Source: JASJBU01 sp965372385
Lineage (GTDB): Bacteria; Pseudomonadota; Gammaproteobacteria; Chromatiales; Chromatiaceae
Direction: 5' to 3'
Length of the DNA stretch: 8,974 nt
NCBI GenBank assembly: GCA_965372385.1
Contig: CBDVCD010000132.1
Span: 1 to 8,974 of the forward strand
Positions within the stretch are counted from its first letter, which is position 1, and every line of letters begins with the position of its first letter. Positions 1 to 8,300 of this stretch are shown here, piece by piece. The notes under the pieces are model-generated. The model did not search any database. It saw only the letters and a list, made by a program, of their open reading frames with translations, and was not told the origin of the DNA. The translations under genes were made by a program, and so were the position numbers.

Positions 1-393
1 AAGGATTCTCGTCACCGGCAATCCTACTACGAGCATGGTTTTAGACTTGTGTAACACTCTAATTTTCGGATGTTGTTTTTTGACCTTTTCCATGAACTCT
101 TCGAACATCTCCATGGCCAGGTCTTCGATTCTGACAAGGCTCTTTTTCTTGCTTATGTTTGCGTAGTAACCCGGCATATCTCCTGGGTCGTGTACCACAT
201 GAAGGACGATGACCGGCAGTTTCATGCACTCCGCCATTTCACAGGCCTTGAGCAACGCCGCTTCGGAGTGAAGGGAGAAGTCCACAGGGACGAGAACAGG
301 TTGTTTGTGCGGTTTTTCAGACAAAAATTTCACCGTGTATGTTTCAGGGTAAGGTAAAAAAAGTACTGGGCTTATGGCTCTTCCTTCGCCCAT
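1..393 (-). CDS. Universal stress protein (UspA family), 3' end cut by window edge
   Basis: This is a UspA-fold protein, expected to be a soluble cytoplasmic stress or nucleotide-binding protein. Reading leftwards from 393, the frame stays open to base 1. It gives the family's first beta strand PVLVPVDFS, then a helix (SEAALLKACEMAECM), then the second strand VIVLHVVHDPG. After these come a long acidic/basic helix (MEMFEEFMEKVKKQ) and a strand ending VVGLPVTRIL. The C-terminal half, which would carry the glycine-rich G-x2-G-x9-G(S/T) nucleotide loop, lies outside the window, so ATP binding cannot be judged. The start is uncertain. ATG at 393 adds a 30-residue leader before the first strand. 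GTG at 333 gives a more usual Usp N-terminus (VKFLSEKPHKQPVLVPVD). Neither has a recognisable Shine-Dalgarno sequence. The gene follows ppk1 on the same strand after 179 bp, in the position where many proteobacteria carry ppx. The family call is secure; the function is not specified by sequence. Confidence 0.87.
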   Translation of the reverse strand, partial: MGEGRAISPVLFLPYPETYTVKFLSEKPHKQPVLVPVDFSLHSEAALLKACEMAECMKLPVIVLHVVHDPGDMPGYYANISKKKSLVRIEDLAMEMFEEFMEKVKKQHPKIRVLHKSKTMLVVGLPVTRIL

Positions 394-484
394 AGGGGTG
401 GGAAAAGGGTAGCCACACTCTCCCAAACTCTGTAGAAACAAGGTGTTGAACAAACTCTTGTGGAGATTGGAAAAGATTTCTGCT

Positions 485-502
485 TGCAAAATCAATGCAA
501 AA
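485..502. repeat. 7-4-7 direct repeat downstream of the candidate promoter
   Basis: TGCAAAA occurs at 485-491 and again at 496-502, separated by TCAA, so the period is 11 bp, about one helical turn. This tandem heptamer layout resembles sites bound by winged-helix response regulators such as PhoB. The bases do not fit the CTGTCAT Pho-box consensus well. On the minus strand it lies just after the predicted transcription start of the stress protein gene. It may be a regulator site or chance in AT-rich DNA. Confidence 0.25.
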
Positions 503-515
503 GAAACAAGTTTAT

Positions 516-544
516 ATTACAGTTTTACTATAAAATTACTACAA
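516..544 (-). promoter_or_regulatory. Candidate sigma70-type promoter for the universal stress protein gene
   Basis: Read on the minus strand, TTGTAG (544-539) is followed by a 17-base AT-rich spacer and then TGTAAT (521-516). The -10 matches TATAAT at five of six positions. The -35 is weak, matching only the TTG. The site lies in the AT-rich part of the ppk1-usp gap. It would start transcription near 509, leaving a leader of about 115 to 175 nt depending on which start codon is used. This is a prediction from sequence pattern only. Confidence 0.4.
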
Positions 545-572
545 AGAGACACGGATATGGCGCGCCTGGTGA

Positions 573-2786
573 TCACTGAGAAATTTTCAGTCGATACTGA
601 AAATGATTCATCAACTTTTCGCGCATCCGTTTCTCCTTATGTTTCTTGGCGGCGGCCAGGCGTCGTTCCGCGACTCCAATCAGGGTTTCCTGACAGTTCA
701 ACGATTTGTCGTCAGCCATGGGACGTCTGCGGATGTAGTCGCCATTCGCTTGCATGTCCCAGGCGGCATGCTGATCGCCCAGTTGTACGTCGAGCAGTAA
801 TCTGAGCTCCTGACGCAGGGCTGGGGATTCCACCGGTATCAGCACCTCTACCCGGCTCTTCAGGTTGCGTTGCATCAAATCGGCGGAGCCAATGAAGTAC
901 TCCTCGTCGCCTCCATTGCGAAAATAGTTGATGCGGGCGTGTTCAAGAAAACGCCCAACGATACTGATCACGCGGCCTGACTCACTGAGTCCCGGAATGC
1001 CTGGCCGGTAGCGACAGGTATCGCGGACGATCAGATCCACTTTTACCCCCGCCTGACTGGCGGTGTAGAGCGCCTTGACGATATCCGTGTCCTCCAGGGC
1101 ATTCATCTTCATCTGGATAAGCCCGGGATTCTCTTCTGTATGGAGTTCGATCTCCCGATTGATCTTTTGCAATAGCGCCTTCTTCAGGGTATAGGGCGCC
1201 GCAAGAATCTTGCGGTAGCTGGGGGGTGGGGAGTAGCCGGTCAGATAGTTGAAGAGTTCGGTCAGATCCTGGCCGATATCCTCATCGCAACCCAGCACGC
1301 CCAGGTCGGTATAGAGGCGCGCCGTGCCCGCATGGTAGTTACCGGTGCCCACATGATAATAGCGGCGCAGTTGGGCATAGTCCTTGCGCACCACCATGAT
1401 CAGTTTACTGTGGGTTTTGAGACCGATGACACCATAGTTGACATGGATGCCGGCCTGTTCCAGGCTGCGTGCCCAGCGGATATTGGCGGCCTCGTCGAAA
1501 CGGGCTTTCAATTCCACCAATACCGCCACCTGTTTGCCATTGCGCGCGGCATCGATCAATGAGTTCAGGATGCCGCCCTCGGCGGAGGTACGGTAGAGGG
1601 TCATCTTGATCGCGAGCACCTTGGGATCTTCCGCCGCCGTGCGTAGAAAGCGCTCCACCGTAGTGCTGAATGACTCATAGGGGTGTTGCAGGAGCAGGGG
1701 GCCCACATCACGAATGATGTGAAAGATATTGCGCCGGTCATGGGCCAGTTGTGGGTGGTCGACTGCATAGTGCGGCGCATCCCGCAGCTCCGTGATGTTC
1801 AGGAATGCCAACTCGAACAGATCCCTTGCCGCCATCATAAAATCGATTTCAAACACATCCCGGGCTTCGTCCAGGCCCAACTCGGCGGCCAACATGCCCC
1901 GGTGAGTCGGGTTCATTCCCTCGGAGACCTCCAGGCGTACGATGGGGGCGAAATGACGTTCGCGCAGCTCGGTCTCGATCATCTCCAGCAGATCGTTTGC
2001 TTTCTCCTCCTCCAGTTCCACATTGGCGTTGCGAGTGACTCGAAACAGCTCACAGCTAATGATCTCCATGCCCGGAAACAGCATATCCAGGTTGTTGGCG
2101 ATCAGGTCATCCAGGGTGACGAAGTTGTATCCCTCGTCAACCTGAATCAGGCGGGGGGAGACCTCTTTACCAACCGGTACTTTCACCCTGGCTCTGTGCG
2201 TATCGTGGCCCTCGGGAAAACGCAGGGTAACCAGCAGGTTCAGGGTCAGATTCGAGATGAATGGGAAGGGGTGGCTGGGGTCCATCGCCAGCGGAGTGAG
2301 CATGGGGAAGATGTTGTGGCGAAAGTGATCCCGCAGCTTCTCCTGTTGTTGCGGATTCAGGTTTTTGTATTCGGAGATGTGGACGTCATTCTCAGCCAGC
2401 AATTGCCGTAGTGCGTGGTAAATACGTTGCTGCTCCTGTTGAAAATCACGGATAACGGCATGACACTCCACGAGTTGCTCGGATGGTGTGCGGCCATCTA
2501 CGGTCGGTTTTGTAACACCGGCGGCGAGCTGTTGCTTCAGGCCGCCAATGCGTTTCATGAAGAATTCATCCAGATTGCTGCTGACGATAGCGAGGAATTT
2601 CACCCGCTCCAGGAGTGGGTTTTTTTCTTGATCAGCCTCATCGAGTACCCGTCGGTTAAAGGCTAGCCAGGTCAATTCCCGATTGAGGTAGAGATTGGGA
2701 TCGTCCAGGTCGAATTCCGCAGGTGTTTCATCCGTTGAATCAAGCGGCGAAACGGTATTCGGATTTTGTGTATTTGACTGTGTCAT
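573..2786 (-). CDS. ppk1: Polyphosphate kinase 1 (PPK1)
   Basis: PPK1 reversibly transfers the gamma phosphate of ATP to inorganic polyphosphate. The 737-residue length is slightly above the usual ~690. The N-terminal domain carries NLYLNRELTWLAFNRRVL (about 30-48) and SSNLDEFFMKR (69-79). The catalytic core holds both conserved histidines: His459 in KTHSK, matching the autophosphorylated His435 of the E. coli enzyme, and His478 in YYHVGTGNYHAGTARLYTD, matching His454. The 19-residue spacing is identical. Arg399 (LYRT) and Arg429 (ELKARF) match the metal/phosphate-binding Arg375 and Arg405. His616 (RFLEHARI) matches His592. All key residues are therefore present and the enzyme should be active. 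The first ~28 residues are a low-complexity Asn/Thr/Asp-rich extension, and the last ~35 form a basic tail (RRLAAAKKHKEKRMREK). The ATG at 2786 lies 21 bp after the apgM-like stop, in the same frame. No Shine-Dalgarno is visible, so translational coupling is likely. No ppx follows within the window. Confidence 0.97.
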   Translation of the reverse strand: MTQSNTQNPNTVSPLDSTDETPAEFDLDDPNLYLNRELTWLAFNRRVLDEADQEKNPLLERVKFLAIVSSNLDEFFMKRIGGLKQQLAAGVTKPTVDGRTPSEQLVECHAVIRDFQQEQQRIYHALRQLLAENDVHISEYKNLNPQQQEKLRDHFRHNIFPMLTPLAMDPSHPFPFISNLTLNLLVTLRFPEGHDTHRARVKVPVGKEVSPRLIQVDEGYNFVTLDDLIANNLDMLFPGMEIISCELFRVTRNANVELEEEKANDLLEMIETELRERHFAPIVRLEVSEGMNPTHRGMLAAELGLDEARDVFEIDFMMAARDLFELAFLNITELRDAPHYAVDHPQLAHDRRNIFHIIRDVGPLLLQHPYESFSTTVERFLRTAAEDPKVLAIKMTLYRTSAEGGILNSLIDAARNGKQVAVLVELKARFDEAANIRWARSLEQAGIHVNYGVIGLKTHSKLIMVVRKDYAQLRRYYHVGTGNYHAGTARLYTDLGVLGCDEDIGQDLTELFNYLTGYSPPPSYRKILAAPYTLKKALLQKINREIELHTEENPGLIQMKMNALEDTDIVKALYTASQAGVKVDLIVRDTCRYRPGIPGLSESGRVISIVGRFLEHARINYFRNGGDEEYFIGSADLMQRNLKSRVEVLIPVESPALRQELRLLLDVQLGDQHAAWDMQANGDYIRRRPMADDKSLNCQETLIGVAERRLAAAKKHKEKRMREKLMNHFQYRLKISQ
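583..604 (-). other. Perfect inverted repeat at the 3' end of the ppk1 coding sequence
   Basis: ATTTTCAGT (583-591) and ACTGAAAAT (596-604) are exact reverse complements around a 4-base CGAT loop, ending ten bases before the ppk1 stop codon. The 9-bp stem is AT-rich. No T-run follows on the minus strand, so it does not look like an intrinsic terminator. It may protect the mRNA 3' end, or be a coding coincidence. Confidence 0.4.
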
Positions 2787-2807
2787 GGTGTTGTGATTTA
2801 TGAAGAA

Positions 2808-4082
2808 TCAGAGATAGAGAGAGACATCCTCGGGTTGGTAGTTATCCAGCACATTCATCAGATCGAGCATACTGGCGAGGAAGCCACAGCTATTGATACG
2901 TCCGAGACCACCATGCGCGCAAGCGGATTCACCGAAAGAACGGGTGTCGTCCACCCGGCCCTGTGGCGCGCACAACAGGCTGGGTACCGGATCGCCTGTG
3001 TGGCGGCCCGTGTTGCTGTCCGTGGAGTGGTCCCCGGTGATGCCAAAGACGAGATCTTCGCTCAACAGGGGGGCTAGCGCTTCATCGATGCGTTCCAACA
3101 GTTCGCATTTGGCGGTTGGGTTGAGATCGTGAGAACAGATATCCGGACCCTTGATATGCAGATAGACCAGGTCATGACTCCGAAGCGCTTCCTTGACATG
3201 CCTGATTTTGCTATCCAGGTCGGTGTTCGGCAGTGAGGTGAAGCCGGGTTCCGAAATCGCTGAATAACCCAGCATGGCGGCCAGCCCCAAGACGGTCTTT
3301 TCACCCGCCACTACAGCGGTTTTGAGGCCAAAGCGATGAATCAGGGTATGCAGTCGTGGCAGGCGTCCGGGGCCTCGGCAGATGATGCCATTGGCTGGTG
3401 GGACGCCGGCTTCCAGACGCGCCTGGTTGATGGGATGGGCAGAGAGTTTTTCGAACACCAGGGTTGTCAGTCGGTTTACCGCGGCCGCTGTACGCAAGGC
3501 CGCGGAGTCTGTGGAATCTGTCGCCTGGCAGTCGAGCAGGCGATTTTCCTGGTCCTGATCGCATGGATCGGTGTTGGTGATTTTTGCGGATAGCCCGGGT
3601 CCCGAGAGTTTGATGACGACCCTATGCTGGGTGGCTGTATGCAGGCTGGCCTTGATGCCATCACCCAGATCGATTTCGCCAAGACTGCTGGCCAGCACAG
3701 TGGTCCCTTCATTGATGCGTCCAGCCCGCCTGTCGATGACCCTGAAATGATCGTTTATCTGCTCGATAGTGGCGAAATTGCCACGGATATAGATGGCATC
3801 CGGGTCATTTGCAATGCCGATCCCCGTGGCCTCAACCGGCCCTCTGGTCAGTTGAGCCGCAACCCCCAGGGGCAGACCGAACAACAGGCTGGTTGCGGTA
3901 TGGGTGCTGACCGGAAGACCGGGAACCATCGGATCGATAAGCCCGGTCTGACCGGTGGCCGCCAGGCGATCCATAGTTGGCGTTCGGGCTGTCTCCAGAG
4001 GGGTTCTCCCTCCGAAGGCGGGGATGCCACGGTCACCCAGGCCGTCAAGGATAATCAATATGCCTTTGTTGTGCTTAACCAT
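2808..4082 (-). CDS. apgM: Archaeal-type 2,3-bisphosphoglycerate-independent phosphoglycerate mutase (ApgM family)
   Basis: This 424-residue protein belongs to the alkaline-phosphatase superfamily of metalloenzymes. ApgM interconverts 3- and 2-phosphoglycerate without the 2,3-BPG cofactor, through a phosphoserine. The N-terminus ILIILDGLGDRG supplies Asp13, and GGRTPLETARTPTMDRLA (24-41) is the family signature. Ser59 in LPVSTHTATSLLFG is in the position of the catalytic serine. RGPVEATGIGI and RGNFAT (80-104) are typical of the phosphomutase insert domain, as are DRRAGRI (117-123) and PANGIICRGPGRLP (229-242). Further metal ligands are Asp314 and His318 in KGPDICSHD, Asp351 and His352 in GDHSTD, and His361 in HTGDPVPSLL. 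The full two-metal set is thus conserved. The usual GSD around the catalytic serine is VST here. That is a substitution beside the nucleophile and could affect specificity. The ATG at 4082 lies 16 bp after the kinase-like gene, with only a weak GAGAG upstream. It may act as a mutase or as a phosphatase on a related phosphoglycerate. Confidence 0.88.
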   Translation of the reverse strand: MVKHNKGILIILDGLGDRGIPAFGGRTPLETARTPTMDRLAATGQTGLIDPMVPGLPVSTHTATSLLFGLPLGVAAQLTRGPVEATGIGIANDPDAIYIRGNFATIEQINDHFRVIDRRAGRINEGTTVLASSLGEIDLGDGIKASLHTATQHRVVIKLSGPGLSAKITNTDPCDQDQENRLLDCQATDSTDSAALRTAAAVNRLTTLVFEKLSAHPINQARLEAGVPPANGIICRGPGRLPRLHTLIHRFGLKTAVVAGEKTVLGLAAMLGYSAISEPGFTSLPNTDLDSKIRHVKEALRSHDLVYLHIKGPDICSHDLNPTAKCELLERIDEALAPLLSEDLVFGITGDHSTDSNTGRHTGDPVPSLLCAPQGRVDDTRSFGESACAHGGLGRINSCGFLASMLDLMNVLDNYQPEDVSLYL

Positions 4083-4098
4083 GGCGCGGAACTCTCAA

Positions 4099-5286
4099 TC
4101 AGGGCTGTTTAAATATTTCTTCGACCGTACCGTTGAAGTCCCTCTCCAAAACCTCGTTTATCGAACGCATGACTCGCTCCGTAGTTTGATCCTGGTCATC
4201 ATTGGTAACAATGTCCATGGCATACTTGTCAGCTTCGGACAGCAGGTATGACTGCAGCTCCCAGATTTGCTCGAAGTTGCTGAGATATTGATTGCTTTCG
4301 CGCTCAGGCGCAACCACACCCCGACCCTTCAAACGCTGTTTCAATTGGTCCTGTTTAAGTACCGCCAGCATAATCGGTACGATAACCGCATCCTTTTGAT
4401 TGCGTATGCGTTGCAGCAGGGCCGGGGAGATGTGGATGCCTTCCAGGATCAGGGAGACCCGCTCACGTAGCGCCCGCTGTATCACGGCTTCACAGGGCAC
4501 GGAGACCAGCTCAGCCTGATGATTGTAGCCCATGATGATCAATTCGTCGGTGGCATTCTCATCTCCATGCCCGGGCAGACGCCGCCAGGCATTGAATGAA
4601 GAGGTATGCAGAGCAGGCAGCAGGCGCTCGGGGATCATCATGCGCATGACCTCACGCAACATATCCGTGGACTGGGTGCGGATGATGCCGAGCCGGTGAG
4701 CCACTTCGGTTGCAACCGTGCTCTTCCCGCAACCCGTGGTGCCGCCCAGCAGAAGAATCAACGGTCGACGGCTACGTGTATAATCGATCCATACCAGATA
4801 GCGGTGAGCGGTCTCCTTGCCGAACTGTTTTTTCAGCATGTTAAAGGTCATGCAGCCGATCTCATTGACATGAAATTCGGACTTATTTGACTCCTCCAGC
4901 TCTTTTAACAGCAGTTGCGAGATCAAGATGGCCTTATCGGTGGTGAGTCCACTCGACTGTAGCGACTGGCGGTGTCTCACCTGAGAGAATTGGGTGACGC
5001 TGTTCTGAGTATACCTGATCTGAATGGTTAGTCCCGGGTGAGTGGGTTCCGTGTAATTTTCCAGGACCTCGGGGTTTTCCAGCTTGATCAGCTCACGTAT
5101 TACCGCCTCGCGCATCTCCAAAGTGGTGATTGTGGTTTTATTTGAGAGCTTTTGACGGATGGTGGAGGCCAGATGGTAGGCCTCTTCGAAGGGCATGCCG
5201 GCCTCGAGCAGCGAACTGGTGAGAATGCCTCTCAGAAATGGGGTCTTGGTACCCTCCTTGGAATCTTCGATAACAATTTTCGCCAT
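4099..5286 (-). CDS. 2-phosphoglycerate kinase-like P-loop protein with ATP-cone-type N-terminus
   Basis: This 395-residue soluble protein resembles the archaeal 2-phosphoglycerate kinase family, which phosphorylates 2-phosphoglycerate with ATP to give 2,3-diphosphoglycerate. In methanogens that is the first step to cyclic 2,3-DPG. The kinase domain starts near residue 174: LILLLGGTTGCGKST carries a Walker A motif (Gly182 to Ser189, Lys188). STDMLREVMR (206-215) is the characteristic post-P-loop Asp/Arg segment, and LILEGIHISP (279-288) is the Walker B-like strand. The C-terminal NFEQIWELQSYLL region and the following VTNDDQDQT also fit the family. Residues 3-75 resemble an ATP-cone regulatory domain. 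Residues 86-165 look like a second, more diverged copy, which would explain a length about 90 residues above the ~300-residue archaeal enzyme. It is tightly linked to the ApgM-like gene (16-bp gap). No cyclic-2,3-DPG synthetase gene is visible. The start at 5286 has no strong Shine-Dalgarno. The actual bacterial substrate is unknown; plant relatives are implicated in phytic acid metabolism. Confidence 0.85.
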   Translation of the reverse strand: MAKIVIEDSKEGTKTPFLRGILTSSLLEAGMPFEEAYHLASTIRQKLSNKTTITTLEMREAVIRELIKLENPEVLENYTEPTHPGLTIQIRYTQNSVTQFSQVRHRQSLQSSGLTTDKAILISQLLLKELEESNKSEFHVNEIGCMTFNMLKKQFGKETAHRYLVWIDYTRSRRPLILLLGGTTGCGKSTVATEVAHRLGIIRTQSTDMLREVMRMMIPERLLPALHTSSFNAWRRLPGHGDENATDELIIMGYNHQAELVSVPCEAVIQRALRERVSLILEGIHISPALLQRIRNQKDAVIVPIMLAVLKQDQLKQRLKGRGVVAPERESNQYLSNFEQIWELQSYLLSEADKYAMDIVTNDDQDQTTERVMRSINEVLERDFNGTVEEIFKQP

Positions 5287-5397
5287 AAGGAAAATCTTAT
5301 TAACAATGGGTTGAAGTATGAGATTAACGCTAGCGAACTCTTGCTTAAAGCCATTTCTGGTTTTTTCGGGGCATGCGCATTGAAACTGCTAACCACT

Positions 5398-8300
5398 TCA
5401 GACAATTTTAGCCAGTTCCGTCTTGGCCGTTTCAAACTCGCTATGCAGGACGCCGAGTCGTTCCCTCAGCTGTTGAGTCTTGACCTCGTAGACCTGTTGC
5501 TCCAGTTCCGCACCGAGTTGAGAGAGTCGAACTGCCCCCACATTGTTAGCGGCCGATTTAATACTGTGGAATAACCGCTCAAGGGACTGTATATCTTCGA
5601 TCTGGAGCGCGGTCGATAGCTCTTCACTTATCTGCTCGACACTGGTGATAAAGGCGGGTATCAATTCAGCGAAGTCCTCCCCCAGCATCTCCTGCATGTT
5701 ATCAATCCGCCTTCTATCGATGATGAGATCAGGTAGTGCGGACGTATGGAATCGTTTTTTACTCCCCTTATCTGAGACTGAACAAGCTAGCTTGGACTCA
5801 CCATCAGCAGGCAGCCACTTCTCCAGCAACAGGATAAGCGCATTCCTTTCGAAGGGTTTGCTGAGAAAATCGTCCATGCCGCAGGCCAGGCAGTTTTTCC
5901 GGTCGGCTTCCTGATTGTTGGCGGTCAGGGCAATGATCGGTATCCGGCTTCCAGCGTCCTTCTCCTGTTCACGGATTGCCCTGGTGGCGGAGAGGCCATC
6001 CATTACGGGCATAAGGCAGTCCATGAAGATCAGATCATAGGAGCCATGTGCAATCATCTGCAAGGCATGGTTACCATTATTCGCCAGCTCTACCTCAAGG
6101 CCAAGCTTGTGGAGAATGGATGCCGCCACTTGCTGATTTACGGGCACATCATCGACCAACAGGACGCTTCCCGTAAAATACGGCTCTCCATGCTGAGCGC
6201 TGGTCTGGCGCTCTGCAATCTCATGTCGGGTGATAAGTCGGTGATCGCCTCGATCATTTTGCTGGGAGAATACGCCTTCAATGGCATCGTGTAACACGGT
6301 CGAGGGGACAGGTTTGACCAGATAGGCCGCAAAACCAAGTTGATGGTAATGCCTGGCATCACCTTTCTGACCGGAGGATGTCAACAGAATCAGGGGCACA
6401 TCCCGGTAGCCCTCCATGGCCTTGATCCGTTGCGCCAGTTCCGCGCCACTCTGCTCAGGCATATTGAGATCCAACAGAATGATCTGGTATAGCCGATTCA
6501 TCCGCAGACTCAGTTGCAGTGTGTTCAGGGCGTCACTGACGGAAGCCGCCAGGTCTGTGTGCATGCCATAGCGGCTCAGCAGTTTCTCATAGATCTCCAA
6601 ATTGACCGGATTGTCGTCGATGATCAGGGCTGAACAGCCCGTGAGGTCAAAATGGGGGAGGGGTTGCGGAGGTTGTGACAGCGTCAGCGGCAATTCGAAC
6701 CAGAATGTTGAACCCTCTGCCGGTTCACTCTCGAGCCCGATACGTCCTCCCATCAACTCCACAAGCTGTTTGCTGATGGCCAGTCCCAGACCGGTGCCAC
6801 CAAATTGCCTGGTGGTCGAACTGTCAGCCTGAGTGAACGACTGGAAGAGTCTCTGCTGCTGCTCCGCTGAAATGCCAATGCCGGTATCCTGAATCTCCAG
6901 CCGGAAACCCGGGAAATCACCGCTATGCCGATTAAATGCAACAGTGATCAGCACATGGCCCTGCTGGGTGAACTTGATGGCATTGCCCAGCAGGTTGGTG
7001 ATGATCTGACGGACTCTTCCGGCATCCCCTATGACCTGATTGGGGCAGTCCTGAGGATAATCGATGATGAGTTCCAGCCCTTTACTGTTGGCACTACTGC
7101 TGAGCAGGCGGACCACATCGTGAATCGATCTCTCCAAATCGAAGGAGATGGGATCTAGCTCAATCTTGCCGGCTTCGGCCCTGGAGAAGTCGAGGATGTC
7201 GTTGATGATGCCGAGCAGACCGGTGCCGGATTGGGTAATGACCTCGACGAATTCCTGCTGCTCTTCGTCCAGATGGGTGTCGGAAAGCAGTTCCGCCATG
7301 CCAAGCACGCCGTTCATCGGGGTGCGGATCTCATGGCTCATCATGGCGAGAAATTCCGCTTTCGCCCTGGCTGCCGCTTCCGCCGCTTCCTTGGCTGACA
7401 ATAACTCCCGCTCCATGCTCACCCGGTTGGAGATGTCGCGCATGACCATCGAAAAGTATCTTTCCCCATCCTTGGTGGCGTCGTGCAGCAGGATCAACTG
7501 ATCGACGGTCCGTATCTCTCCTTCAGCCGTGACGAGTTGTGTCTCACCACTCCAGCTGCGGTTCATGTAGGCCGAGGGTATCCCCTCATTGAGTAACTGC
7601 TCTATCTCGGCGACAGGGAACATGCCGGCCAGGCTCTTGCCCCGCAGGCTTTCGTGCTTACCCAATCCCAGAACGCCGCGCCCCGCACTGTTGAGAAAAA
7701 GTATCTCTCCGTCGAGCCTGAAGATGGCGATAAAGTCGGGGGTGCACTGGATGATATCTACCAGGCGTTGCTGTCTCTCCTCAAAACTGATCCTCTCTGT
7801 CAGGTCCAGGATAAAGGAGGACATGCCGGTGATACGCCCTTGTCCATCCTTGATCGGGGTGATATGCCACTCACAGATCAGGTTCCTGCTCTCGGCGGTC
7901 AGGGTGGTATGGGTGAAAGACTTTGGCCGGTCCGTGGACAGCAGGTTGTCCCAATAGTCATCCCTATCATCATCGCGTGTTGCTGAAGTGCTTGAAATCG
8001 TCTGGTAGGGCAGCAGTTCACTGATATGCCTCCCTATTGCATCCTGGGCCCTGATTTCAAGCAGTTTTACCGCGCTGGGATTCCACTGGGTGACCCGGCC
8101 GTCGATGCCCCAATCGATAGCAGCCAATGGGGTATGTTCAATTCGATCAGCCAACAGGTATTCGGAATGGCGAAGTGCGTCAGTTTGATGCTGGCTTTCG
8201 AGGTTTAACGTTATGTTTTCACAGATTGCGCCATTCATTCGCCGGGTGAGCTGTAACAGGATGGCAATCATCAGGCCCATCAAGAGTCCGGGTATCAGAT

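Noticed and set aside
443..805. Plus-strand open frame of 120 codons spanning the usp-ppk1 gap
   Set aside because: Its second half is antisense to the ppk1 C-terminus, and its first half has no domain and no convincing ribosome binding site.
1683..2411. Plus-strand open frame of 242 codons
   Set aside because: It lies wholly inside ppk1 on the opposite strand, which has strong family motifs. Its translation is rich in His/Gln/Val and resembles nothing known.
3624..4112. Plus-strand open frame of 162 codons
   Set aside because: It is antisense to the ApgM-like gene, whose catalytic residues are all conserved. The plus frame has no recognisable domain.
5347..5366. Possible plus-strand intrinsic terminator in the 111-bp gap (AAAGCCA, TTTC loop, TGGTTTT, then T's)
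   Set aside because: The stem has only three strong pairs plus a G-U, no plus-strand gene ends there, and on the minus strand the stem has an A-C mismatch with no T-run.
5287..5397. Promoter for the 2PGK-apgM-ppk1 operon
   Set aside because: I searched the minus strand of this gap. Only partial -10-like hexamers (GTTAAT, TAAGAT) are present, without a matching -35, so I do not call one.
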